From an uncultured Lachnospiraceae bacterium (GTDB lineage: Bacteria; Bacillota; Clostridia; Lachnospirales; Lachnospiraceae): a stretch of 64,000 nucleotides of DNA. The notes under the pieces are model-generated. The model was given only the letters and a program-made list of their open reading frames with translations. It made no database searches and was not told the origin of the DNA. The stretch covers positions 1 through 64,000 of the forward strand of contig CAMWFQ010000016.1 of assembly GCA_947173495.1 (NCBI GenBank). The letters are read 5' to 3'. The translations under genes were made by a program, and so were the position numbers. Each line of letters begins with the position of its first letter. The stretch's first letter is position 1. Below, in pieces: positions 53,294-61,898 of this stretch.

Positions 53294-54076
53294 ATGCGGA
53301 CGATTCGGATATTTTTTCAGATGACGGGAGCTAACCTGCGGGGGCTTATGTCCTTTAAGACGGATTTTCTGGTGTCCTTTTTTGCAGGACTCCTGTCCCA
53401 GACCATCGGTCTTTTGTTTTTGAGTGTTTTGTTTCAGAATATACCCGCAATAGCGGGTTGGACAGTGTATGAGGTGGCCATTCTGTACGGCTATATGTTT
53501 TTTGGAGAAGGAATACTGACCCTCTTTTTTCAGGGGACGAACGGACTCTGGCACCAGGTGAGGCTGGGAGATATAGACAGGTACATGACAAGACCCATCT
53601 CTCTGGAACTGCAGATCTGCGGACGGCAGACCAATCTTGCAGGGGCAGGCACAGCGCTTACAGGACTGGCGGTGATGCTCTACTCCTTCGGGAAGCTGCA
53701 GATTTCCTGGAATCTGTGGAAGGCGATACTGTTTGTCGTAAGTCTTATACTGGGCGCAGGTATACGTGTCGATATTAATTTTGCTTCCAGCGCGCTGGCC
53801 ATGCTTCTGGAAGGGGCCGGAGGGATCAAGGGAGCTATTGAGCGGGTGCAGGAGATGGGAAAATATCCGCTGGATATTTATCCGAAGGTATTCCGGATCA
53901 TTCTGCTGACCCTGATTCCCTATGCGGCGATCAGCTATGTGCCGGCGGTGGTGCTTCTGGGAAGGGCGCCGTATCCGTACTTTCTGCTTCTGCCTGCGGC
54001 GACGCTGCTGATCATTGGGCTTAGAAAGTGGATTTTTGCGAAGGCCATGGAAAGATATGAGGGGGCGGGGAATTAG
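53294..54076 (+). CDS. ABC-2 type transporter membrane subunit 2 (PF06182-like)
   Basis: 260 residues, about six membrane helices (SFFAGLLSQTIGLLFLSVLF near the N-terminus, LLLPAATLLIIGL near the end). The GDIDRYMTRPISLELQICGR segment corresponds to the T-K/R-P loop of its partner, so the two permeases form a heterodimer with the upstream ATPase. ATG 53294 with GGAGGATGACGCT. A promoter for the next gene starts right after its stop. Confidence 0.88.
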   Translation: MRTIRIFFQMTGANLRGLMSFKTDFLVSFFAGLLSQTIGLLFLSVLFQNIPAIAGWTVYEVAILYGYMFFGEGILTLFFQGTNGLWHQVRLGDIDRYMTRPISLELQICGRQTNLAGAGTALTGLAVMLYSFGKLQISWNLWKAILFVVSLILGAGIRVDINFASSALAMLLEGAGGIKGAIERVQEMGKYPLDIYPKVFRIILLTLIPYAAISYVPAVVLLGRAPYPYFLLLPAATLLIIGLRKWIFAKAMERYEGAGN

Positions 54077-54095
54077 AAGGGACACAGGTTTTTGC

Positions 54096-54124
54096 TTGAA
54101 AATCCGGGAAGAGAATGATATACT
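54096..54124 (+). promoter_or_regulatory. Promoter of the M60 protease gene
   Basis: TTGAAA (54096-54101), 17 bp spacer, TATACT (54119-54124), giving a ~65 nt AT-rich leader. It separates the protease gene from the ABC operon. Confidence 0.75.
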
Positions 54125-54196
54125 ATCGTCGATTAGTTTGTGCATTTTTTGTAATAAATTGAATTTTTTAAGGAACCAAGGATAAGGAGAAGCTCT

Positions 54197-57100
54197 ATGA
54201 AACGAATGATGGCCGGCCTGTTGGCTCTTGGATTGATCATGACATGTATTTTCCCGGTGCAGGCGGCGGAAACGCTGCCCGGTGCGGACAGGCAGAACGC
54301 TCGGAACGAAATGCAGACAGATCCGGACTCGGAAGATCAGCGAAAGCAGGAGACGCAGACTGGGAATGGAAAGGAAAGAACAGTTACGGACAGTGATGCT
54401 GCAACCCCTTCACCGGTCGGGACTTTTTCTCCGGTCCCCGAAAAATCGGCTTCTCCCTCTCCGGTTCCAACCGCGATCTCTCCCTCTCCTGCAGCTTCTG
54501 CGGGGGTAAATAAGACGCCTGCTTCCGGGGCGTCTGCAGAGACGGATAAGACGCCCGGCTCCGGAGCGGCTGAGGGTTCTCCTCAGATAGAAGGGACGCC
54601 GGTGCCATCAGGCATGCCCGGGGCGGCAGGGGCAGAAGGGGAGAATCTTCCACAGTCATCCCCCACAGCATCTGTTGCGCCGGAAAATGCTTCTTCGGTG
54701 AATACAGAGGATGACATTCAGTATGCCTCATCGGATCCGGCAGGAAGGATTGAAGTCCTGTTAAGGAATGCGATTCCGGTGGAGAAGGTAACGGCTACTG
54801 TGAGGGTGGAAATGGCCGGAGAGGGCAAGAGCGGTTCCGGGACTGTGATTCTGGAGAAGAACGCCCAGATCCACCCGGTTCATTTTGATCAGCTTTTGCC
54901 CGGGTCCTATCATTTGACAGTAGAAGCACCCGGTTTCCTGCCTTATAAACAGGATATCGAGGTGGACGGGAATGTTGTGACCGCAGAAATTCACACCGGC
55001 TTCGTGGATATGGAGGGCTTTTCCTGCGATCAGGACAAGGCCCGTCCGGGGGTTTTGCTGATCGGAGATGTAAACGGAGATGGGATTATTGATGGGAAGG
55101 ATAAGGACGCCATAACAGAAGCGATAAGCCGCGGCGAAAATGGTGTGCTGGCAGGAAATCCGGATGATGCCACCGATCTGAACCGGGATGGCAGGACGGA
55201 TCTTGTGGATCTGCAGTACTATGTCAACAGCCGGGCCAGTCAGTATGATCATGTGGATACCAGCTCCTCTCTGGCAGAGAGCATTGCTCCGGACGCCATC
55301 GCAGTGAATATAGATCAGGATATAACAGTGACAGGAGGATCTCTGGAGGATCTTCTTTTATGGAACCATAATACCGTAAAGCTGGAAAAGAGCCAGCCTA
55401 TCACAGAGGAGGATCCCGCTGCGGTATCCTTTAATCTTCAGAGCCGGGAACAGGCGGAGAATGGGGAATATATTCCGGTTGAGCAGATCGAGATCTCCAT
55501 GGGTGCGGCGGCTATCGAGAGCGGCTTTCTGGAGATCGAGACAGACGAGAGTTCTCAGCCTCAGAAGATTGAGATTGTTGATGGAAAGATTACATCGCGG
55601 TCAGGCGCGAGGGCGGCAGGCTCCGAGGGCGGGAACAACCAGCTGACAGTTTATCTGGGAGATCAGATCGCGGTCAAAAAAGTGACGCTGGTGATCACCA
55701 GAGCCAAGGATGGCGGGAGCCTGGCGGAGATCAGCAGGGTGGAATTCCTGAATGATATGGAAAACCGGATCCCGGAACCTGAGATGAATATTCCGGGAAA
55801 TCTGGAAGTGACACCTGCTGACAAATCTTTTTATCTGGAGTGGGATCAGCAGTGGAATATTACCGGTTATGAGGTGGAGATCAGCCATGGCGGGGAAACA
55901 GAGATCGTACGTGCGGCATCTAACAGTCTCCAGGTGAAATCCTTTAGAGGAGACAAGCTCAAAAACAAGGAAGTTTATGAAGTGCGGGTACGGTCGGTTA
56001 ACGGAAACTGGACCAGCGGCTTCAGCGGGAAAAAGGAGGCGGTTCCTGAAGTATCCAAAAGGCCTGATGCCCCGGATAATGTGAGAGCTGTGGGCGGATA
56101 TCAGAAAGTCCGTATGAGCTGGAAGAAGATGAAGGATACAGATACTTATAATGTCTATTATAAGGAAGCGGGGGAAAGTGCGTTCCGGCAGGTTACAGGT
56201 ATCACGCAAAACCAGTACGAGATTACAGGACTGAAGGATCAGACCAGATACGAGGTATATGTGACGGGTGTAAATGAGATAGGGGAAGGAAATCCTTCTA
56301 TTCATTCGGAAGCCAGGACGATTACCTTAAAGCCTGCACAGATGCCGGAGTATAAGCTGATCAATGAATCCAACGGTAAGGGAAAGGTAAGCGCGCATAT
56401 TACAGGGGCCTGGCATTTTAGAGGGGAAATGACGGCCAGTCCGCTGGATACGGAACCCAAAAGCGCTCTGGGAACGGTAGACAAGGATTTTGCTTCCAGC
56501 TACCAGATCCTGGACTGGGACGACGGCGCCGTCTATGTGTCGCCGGATAAGGGTCTGTTATTTGAACTGGATGATTACTATAAGATGAGTTATATCGCCT
56601 TTGCGGAGACGGAGGATATTGCTTCATACGGCGCTGTGTCTGTTTACTATTATGACCAGGAGCATCCGGAGGGAACTTATGCAGAGAATCCGACAGTAGT
56701 GCAGAGAAGCGATGCAAACGGAAGAAAATATTACCTGATCAAGCTTTCCAAAGCCATTACAGCCAATAAAATCCGGCTTGGTTTTTCACGCGGCTATAAT
56801 TTGCGAAATATGGTGATTGCGGAAGTAAACTTTTATCATTATGACAGCCTGGAGGACGATATTCTGGGGCTGTATGCAGACGACCTGCATACGTCCCTGA
56901 AAGAAGGTGTGACGGAAGAGACCATCAATGAACTTCAGCAGAGGCTGGATACCCGGGATACCAAAAGCGGGGAGTACCATCCGGAGAAGGATGTGCTGCA
57001 GAGAGAGCTGGATAATGCAAAAGGGCTGCTGGCGTCAGGCTTCCAGGATATTATACAGATCAATCCGAAGATCCGCGCGGGAAAAGATTCTCATCTGGGA

Positions 57101-59782
57101 TTCGGAGGCCTGAATTCGTGGCAGCCGCTGGGGATTACGGCTTACGAAGGGGAGCAGATTGTCGTATATGTTGGTCATAATCAATTGAAGACCGGCTCCA
57201 ACTCTGCCCTGAAGCTGATTGCGACTCAGTATCATGCGGAGTCCGGCGCCTTTGCGTCAGAGGTGGCGTCCCTGAAGGTGGGACGTAATGAGATCACGAT
57301 TCCGGCGATTCAGAGCCTGGCCTTTGAGGGGGGAGGCGCCCTTTATGTTCAGTATACCGGAAACAATGACAACGACAGATATGCAGTGAGGGTAAACGGA
57401 GGAGTCAGAGAACCGGTGCTGAATCTGTATGGAGTTTCCGATGCGCAGGAAAGGACGCAGCTTGTCACTTCTTATGTAAAAGAGCTGGAAGAGCATGTGG
57501 CGTCTCAGAAGAGCGTTCATGAGCAGGTGCATGAAGCGGCCGGAGAGAACAGCAGTGTAAACCGCGCCTATGATAAGCAGAATTGTATTCTGGGTGCAAC
57601 AGACATTGTACTGGATCAGATGATGCTCTCTGTATCAGGGGAGCAAATCCTCGCAGGGCTGGGAAGCGGATCTTCTGAGGAGCGTGCAGAAAGACTGGAT
57701 CAGTCGCTGTATGCCATGGACGAAATGCTGGCGCTGTTTTATCAGCACAAAGGTCTGACTCGAGAGGAGTCGGCGCCGGCCACAGACCGTATGCCGGTTC
57801 AGCATTTGAATATCCGTTATATGCGGATGTTTGCGGGAGCCTTTATGTATGCTGCCGGAAATCATATCGGAATCGAGTGGGGCTCTGTTCCGGGGCTGGC
57901 GTCTTCTTCCCCAGTGATCTCGGATGAAAGGGGCAGATATCAGAGCGGAAGATATTTCGGCTGGGGAATTGCCCATGAGATCGGACATAATATCAACCAG
58001 GGAGCTTATGCCATTGCGGAGGTGACCAATAATTATTTTGCCCTTCTTGCGGGCGTAAAAGACAGCAATGATTCTGTCCGTTTCAAATATGAGAACGTGT
58101 ATAAGAAGGTGACGTCGGGGACCGTAGGCAGTGCGTCCAACGTCTTTACACAGCTGGCCATGTACTGGCAGCTTCACCTTGCTTATGACAGGGACTATAA
58201 TTATAAAACCTATGACAGTCACAGTGAACAGCTTGCAAATCTGTTCTATGCGAGGGTGGACTCTTACAGCAGAAATACGGCGCTTGCACCGGGAGGACTC
58301 CGGCTGGGAGGCGGAAGCGATCAGAATATCATGAGACTGGCCTGCGCCGCTGCCGAAAAGGATCTGACAGAGTTTTTCATGCGCTGGGGCATGGTCCCGG
58401 ATGCAGATACCATACGATATGCAGGGCAGTTCCCGAAGGAGGAAAGAGCGCTGTATTATCTGACAGACGATGCCAGAGTATATGAAATGGAGTATGGCGT
58501 ATCCGGTTCTGTGCGGGAGAGCGATGTGATCAGTGCTGCCAGCAGTGTGGCGTTAAGTGAAAAGGTCTCTAATGAAGTGGTGCTTTCTATTCAGAATACA
58601 CTGAGCAACCAGGAAGTAATTCTTGGTTATGAGATCGCCCGGTATCATTACGAAGATGGGAAACCTGTGCGTCAGGTAATTGGATTTACACCGGAAAGCT
58701 CATATGTAGACCATATTTATACAGTGAATAACCGGGTGATCTCTTATGAAGTTACGGCGGTGGATCAATTTGGATACAGATCCAATCCGGTCCGCATCGG
58801 AGATGTAAGGATCAGTCATGACGGCAGTTATGATAAATCCCTCTGGACTGTGAAAACAAATATGACTTCAGAAGCAGACAGTGCCGGTACAGGCCAGGAA
58901 GAGGATCCCTGTGACCCTGGAACGGAATCTGCCATTTACAGCATTGTGGATCATGACTATGGAAATACTTATGAGGGGCAGAATGCAAACGGCGAGGCGG
59001 CAATTCTGATTCATCTGAACCAGGTACTGGGTGTGTGCGGGCTGAAATATACGCTGAAATCGGGAACACCTGTGGGAGATTATGAGATACAGGTGAGTGT
59101 GGATGGCAAAGAATGGACCAGTGTCAGGACAGGAAGATTTGACGATAAAAAAGGAAGCCAGACTGTTTATTTTGAAAATGCTGCAGGGGATCCCTGGATC
59201 TGTACGTATGACGCTGCGTATGTAAAATTAAAAGCGGTTGGTCAAAGCAGCATGCGCATATCAGAGATCGACCTGCTGGGACCTTCGGGCGACAGCATAT
59301 CCTTCGGGGTGAAAGAGAACAGCACGGAAGGCGCTGTGGGAATCCTGAAAGAGGATTATGTATATGAGCATAAAGAAGGAGGAGAGCGGAAGGTAATCCC
59401 GGCAGGTTCTCTGATCTTTACTGGCAGCTATAAGGGAAATCCTGCTTACAATGTGGTAGTACTCTACGATGAGGAAGGCGCTGTTGTGGGAGGTGTGGAC
59501 GAAGAAGGCATACTTAAGGCGGAGCAGATTATTCTGGCAAAAACACCGGAAAACGGGTTGCTGGGAGAAGTGAGCGATGGAATCTGGATCTACTGGATCA
59601 CGCCTGCAGAGGGGCAGAAGCCGGACATCGGCAAAAAGGTGAGAGCGCAGCTCTACCGTGTGGATAATGCATTGACCAATGAAGGACAAAGGCTTGTAAG
59701 CGACGCGCTGCCTCTTCCGATACCGGATGAGCTTCAGGAAATCACGCTTAAAAGCGGTGTGGAAACACAGGACGGCCAGTAG
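54197..59782 (+). CDS. Secreted M60/enhancin-type metalloprotease with dockerin-like and FN3 domains
   Basis: 1861 residues. Signal peptide 1-24 (LLALGLIMTCIFPVQAAE); a Ser/Pro/Thr-rich linker to ~170; a beta domain; a dockerin-like pair of calcium loops (GDVNGDGIIDGKDKD at ~290 and DLNRDGRTDLVD at ~327); two FN3 domains (~530-715); an F5/8C-like beta domain; and an M60 peptidase with HEIGH (H1260, E1261, H1264) and a third ligand candidate E1275. Then FN3- and galactose-binding-like C-terminal domains. M60 proteases cleave mucin-type glycoproteins. There is no sortase motif or C-terminal anchor, so surface attachment would have to be through another protein. Start ATG 54197 with AAGGAGAAGCTCT. 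Confidence 0.9.
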   Translation: MKRMMAGLLALGLIMTCIFPVQAAETLPGADRQNARNEMQTDPDSEDQRKQETQTGNGKERTVTDSDAATPSPVGTFSPVPEKSASPSPVPTAISPSPAASAGVNKTPASGASAETDKTPGSGAAEGSPQIEGTPVPSGMPGAAGAEGENLPQSSPTASVAPENASSVNTEDDIQYASSDPAGRIEVLLRNAIPVEKVTATVRVEMAGEGKSGSGTVILEKNAQIHPVHFDQLLPGSYHLTVEAPGFLPYKQDIEVDGNVVTAEIHTGFVDMEGFSCDQDKARPGVLLIGDVNGDGIIDGKDKDAITEAISRGENGVLAGNPDDATDLNRDGRTDLVDLQYYVNSRASQYDHVDTSSSLAESIAPDAIAVNIDQDITVTGGSLEDLLLWNHNTVKLEKSQPITEEDPAAVSFNLQSREQAENGEYIPVEQIEISMGAAAIESGFLEIETDESSQPQKIEIVDGKITSRSGARAAGSEGGNNQLTVYLGDQIAVKKVTLVITRAKDGGSLAEISRVEFLNDMENRIPEPEMNIPGNLEVTPADKSFYLEWDQQWNITGYEVEISHGGETEIVRAASNSLQVKSFRGDKLKNKEVYEVRVRSVNGNWTSGFSGKKEAVPEVSKRPDAPDNVRAVGGYQKVRMSWKKMKDTDTYNVYYKEAGESAFRQVTGITQNQYEITGLKDQTRYEVYVTGVNEIGEGNPSIHSEARTITLKPAQMPEYKLINESNGKGKVSAHITGAWHFRGEMTASPLDTEPKSALGTVDKDFASSYQILDWDDGAVYVSPDKGLLFELDDYYKMSYIAFAETEDIASYGAVSVYYYDQEHPEGTYAENPTVVQRSDANGRKYYLIKLSKAITANKIRLGFSRGYNLRNMVIAEVNFYHYDSLEDDILGLYADDLHTSLKEGVTEETINELQQRLDTRDTKSGEYHPEKDVLQRELDNAKGLLASGFQDIIQINPKIRAGKDSHLGFGGLNSWQPLGITAYEGEQIVVYVGHNQLKTGSNSALKLIATQYHAESGAFASEVASLKVGRNEITIPAIQSLAFEGGGALYVQYTGNNDNDRYAVRVNGGVREPVLNLYGVSDAQERTQLVTSYVKELEEHVASQKSVHEQVHEAAGENSSVNRAYDKQNCILGATDIVLDQMMLSVSGEQILAGLGSGSSEERAERLDQSLYAMDEMLALFYQHKGLTREESAPATDRMPVQHLNIRYMRMFAGAFMYAAGNHIGIEWGSVPGLASSSPVISDERGRYQSGRYFGWGIAHEIGHNINQGAYAIAEVTNNYFALLAGVKDSNDSVRFKYENVYKKVTSGTVGSASNVFTQLAMYWQLHLAYDRDYNYKTYDSHSEQLANLFYARVDSYSRNTALAPGGLRLGGGSDQNIMRLACAAAEKDLTEFFMRWGMVPDADTIRYAGQFPKEERALYYLTDDARVYEMEYGVSGSVRESDVISAASSVALSEKVSNEVVLSIQNTLSNQEVILGYEIARYHYEDGKPVRQVIGFTPESSYVDHIYTVNNRVISYEVTAVDQFGYRSNPVRIGDVRISHDGSYDKSLWTVKTNMTSEADSAGTGQEEDPCDPGTESAIYSIVDHDYGNTYEGQNANGEAAILIHLNQVLGVCGLKYTLKSGTPVGDYEIQVSVDGKEWTSVRTGRFDDKKGSQTVYFENAAGDPWICTYDAAYVKLKAVGQSSMRISEIDLLGPSGDSISFGVKENSTEGAVGILKEDYVYEHKEGGERKVIPAGSLIFTGSYKGNPAYNVVVLYDEEGAVVGGVDEEGILKAEQIILAKTPENGLLGEVSDGIWIYWITPAEGQKPDIGKKVRAQLYRVDNALTNEGQRLVSDALPLPIPDELQEITLKSGVETQDGQ

Positions 59783-59834
59783 AAAAGGGAAGAACTTGAC
59801 TTAAGCGCGCCAGGCAAGGAGTAAAGAGTGAAAT

Positions 59835-61223
59835 ATGCAGGAAAGAGGTAAAAAGGTGAAAGGGATTTGGACGAAATTAGTTTTGGTATTGGCTGCAGGG
59901 TGGATGTTCTTTCCGCTGCATGCCGCAGCGCAGGAGCAGGATGCGGTAACCTTGAGGCAGGAGGAATCCAGAGTATCAGTATTGCTTGAGGTGAGTAATG
60001 CGGAAAACGAGAGGATCACATCGGTGTCTCTTTCCCTGAAACTGGATTCGGCGAGCAAAGACAAAGTGACCGTAGACTTTGACTTTGCGCCGGGCCTTGC
60101 CGATGCGGCTCAGGGTTTTCATTATAACAGCGGGACAGGCAGGATGGACATATATGCGGCAAGTGCGGAAAATCTGTTTTCCGGCAACGGCGAAAACCTG
60201 CATCTGGGATATGTGCGGGTGATGCCGAAGGACGCGTCGCAGGTTCTGGATATTGAAATCAGCTATTGTGAAAATTCCTTCCAGACGGCGAATGCATCCT
60301 ATGGAGATAAGACACCGATGGTGGAGCAGGAAGTGGATTCTGTCTGCATGAAAATAGGAGCGGGGGTGGTTTACACTGCATCTACGCAGACATTGGAAGA
60401 CTATTTGGCACAGGCATTAAACAGCAGCCGGGAATCTTACTCGGAGGAAGCCTGGGCAGATCTGCAGAGCGCGATTCAGGAAGCGCAGGAGCTTCTGCAG
60501 AAGGGAGGACTTTCCCAGAGTGAGATCGACGATATGGCGGAGAGACTGTACCTGATGATGGCCAACCGGGAGGTGACGCCTCCGGCAGGAGAGAATAACG
60601 CTGCCCCGTCGGGCGGCAATTCCGGAACAGGAAATACTTCCTCCGGAAACGGAGCAGGTAACTCCCAAAAGGGCGATGGAAATCAGAAGGAAGGGTTGTA
60701 TGATGAAAGCACGCGCTTCGTAAATGATCCCGCAAATGCACAGAATATTTCCTCCTCTGTAATCGGAAACAAAGATCTTCATTCGGATCTGGTGGATATG
60801 AGCCAGGGAGCGGCAGCAGTAATCGGCGGCAGGCCAAAGACCGGCGGCAGCACTGACGGAGAAACGAAAACCGCCGGAGAGATCAAGGCAGCTGGCCGGG
60901 TATCCGTGGTGGATCCGGCGGATGGACCGGCCGGTATTCTGGTGGCGGGCAGAGAAGGCTGGAAAATGTCCGGCGGAGAGGGAATTGCGGCGCTGACCCC
61001 TGAGGAGGGGAACGGTTCCGAAGAGATTCTTTTGGATCAGAAAAACGGCGGCGCAGTGGATGAAAATAAAAAGGACGAAAGAAACCTTCCCCTGATCATC
61101 GGCGTCGCAGCGGCAGTGGTCATCGCCGTGGCGGCAATGGTCGCTGTTGCGCTGGCAGCAAAAAGGAAAAGGGCCGGCACGGGTAAAAAGAAAAAGAGGC
61201 GTCCGAAAAAGAAGAAAAAGTAG
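59835..61223 (+). CDS. Membrane-anchored protein with cohesin-like and FIVAR-like domains
   Basis: 462 residues. Signal peptide (LVLVLAAGWMFFPLHAAA); a beta domain ~37-165 with cohesin-like pattern (SVLLEVSNAENERITSVSLS, later LHLGYVRVMPKDASQVLDIE); a helical FIVAR-like repeat ~175-245 (LEDYLAQALNSSRESYSEEA); a Gly/Asn/Ser-rich linker; a membrane helix (PLIIGVAAAVVIAVAAMVA); and a Lys/Arg-rich cytoplasmic tail. Start ATG 59835 (AAGGAG 13 bp upstream) or GTG 59856, both plausible. It follows the dockerin-bearing protease by 52 bp, so it may be its surface anchor; the cohesin assignment is by pattern only. Confidence 0.72.
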   Translation: MQERGKKVKGIWTKLVLVLAAGWMFFPLHAAAQEQDAVTLRQEESRVSVLLEVSNAENERITSVSLSLKLDSASKDKVTVDFDFAPGLADAAQGFHYNSGTGRMDIYAASAENLFSGNGENLHLGYVRVMPKDASQVLDIEISYCENSFQTANASYGDKTPMVEQEVDSVCMKIGAGVVYTASTQTLEDYLAQALNSSRESYSEEAWADLQSAIQEAQELLQKGGLSQSEIDDMAERLYLMMANREVTPPAGENNAAPSGGNSGTGNTSSGNGAGNSQKGDGNQKEGLYDESTRFVNDPANAQNISSSVIGNKDLHSDLVDMSQGAAAVIGGRPKTGGSTDGETKTAGEIKAAGRVSVVDPADGPAGILVAGREGWKMSGGEGIAALTPEEGNGSEEILLDQKNGGAVDENKKDERNLPLIIGVAAAVVIAVAAMVAVALAAKRKRAGTGKKKKRRPKKKKK

Positions 61224-61250
61224 CATGCAGAAAGGAAAGCAGTAACAATC

Positions 61251-61895
61251 ATGAAGGCAAATATTGAAGTGTTGATCCACAGCAGCATCCGCATTGGCGG
61301 TGAGAAGGTTATCTATGCTGATCCCTTCAGGGTAAAGGATAAGCTTCACGATGCGGATCTGATCCTGATCACCCATGACCATTATGATCATTTTTCCAGA
61401 GAGGATATCGACGGGGCGGCGAAAGAGAAAACCATACTTGTTGTTCCGGAAAATATGAAGAAGCAGGCAATAAAAGCGGGATTTGCAGAAGAAAAGCTGG
61501 CCACGGTAAAACCGGGCAGCAGACTGGAAATCGATGGCGTCGGTATCGAGGCGGTGGCGGCTTATAACAAATACAAGCCCTTTCATCCGAAAAGCAAAGG
61601 CTGGACGGGGTATCTTGTAAGTATGGCGGGAGAGACAATCTATATCGCAGGGGATACCGACCTGACAGAGGAGAGTCGGAAGGTGAAATGTGATATTGCC
61701 ATGGTCCCCATCGGCGGTACTTATACGATGGATGCCAGGAAGGCGGCAGAGCTTGTAAACCATATCAGACCCAAAACGGCGGTCCCCACCCATTATGGAA
61801 GCGTGGTGGGCAAGAGAGAGGATGAGGATGTTTTTCGGAAATATGTGGATCCGGAGATCAGGGTAGAAATCAGAATGCGGCAGCAGGAGGGGTAA
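61251..61895 (+). CDS. UlaG-like metallo-beta-lactamase fold hydrolase
   Basis: 214 residues. The metal motif HDHYDH is in LITHDHYDHF; further ligands are in YIAGDTDLTEES and the C-terminal VPTHYGSVVG. This is the group of UlaG (L-ascorbate 6-phosphate lactonase) and related uncharacterised hydrolases; the substrate is not known. ATG 61251 has GAAAGGAAAGCAG upstream. GH42 gene starts 3 bp after its stop, so co-transcribed. Confidence 0.88.
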   Translation: MKANIEVLIHSSIRIGGEKVIYADPFRVKDKLHDADLILITHDHYDHFSREDIDGAAKEKTILVVPENMKKQAIKAGFAEEKLATVKPGSRLEIDGVGIEAVAAYNKYKPFHPKSKGWTGYLVSMAGETIYIAGDTDLTEESRKVKCDIAMVPIGGTYTMDARKAAELVNHIRPKTAVPTHYGSVVGKREDEDVFRKYVDPEIRVEIRMRQQEG

Positions 61896-61898
61896 GGC

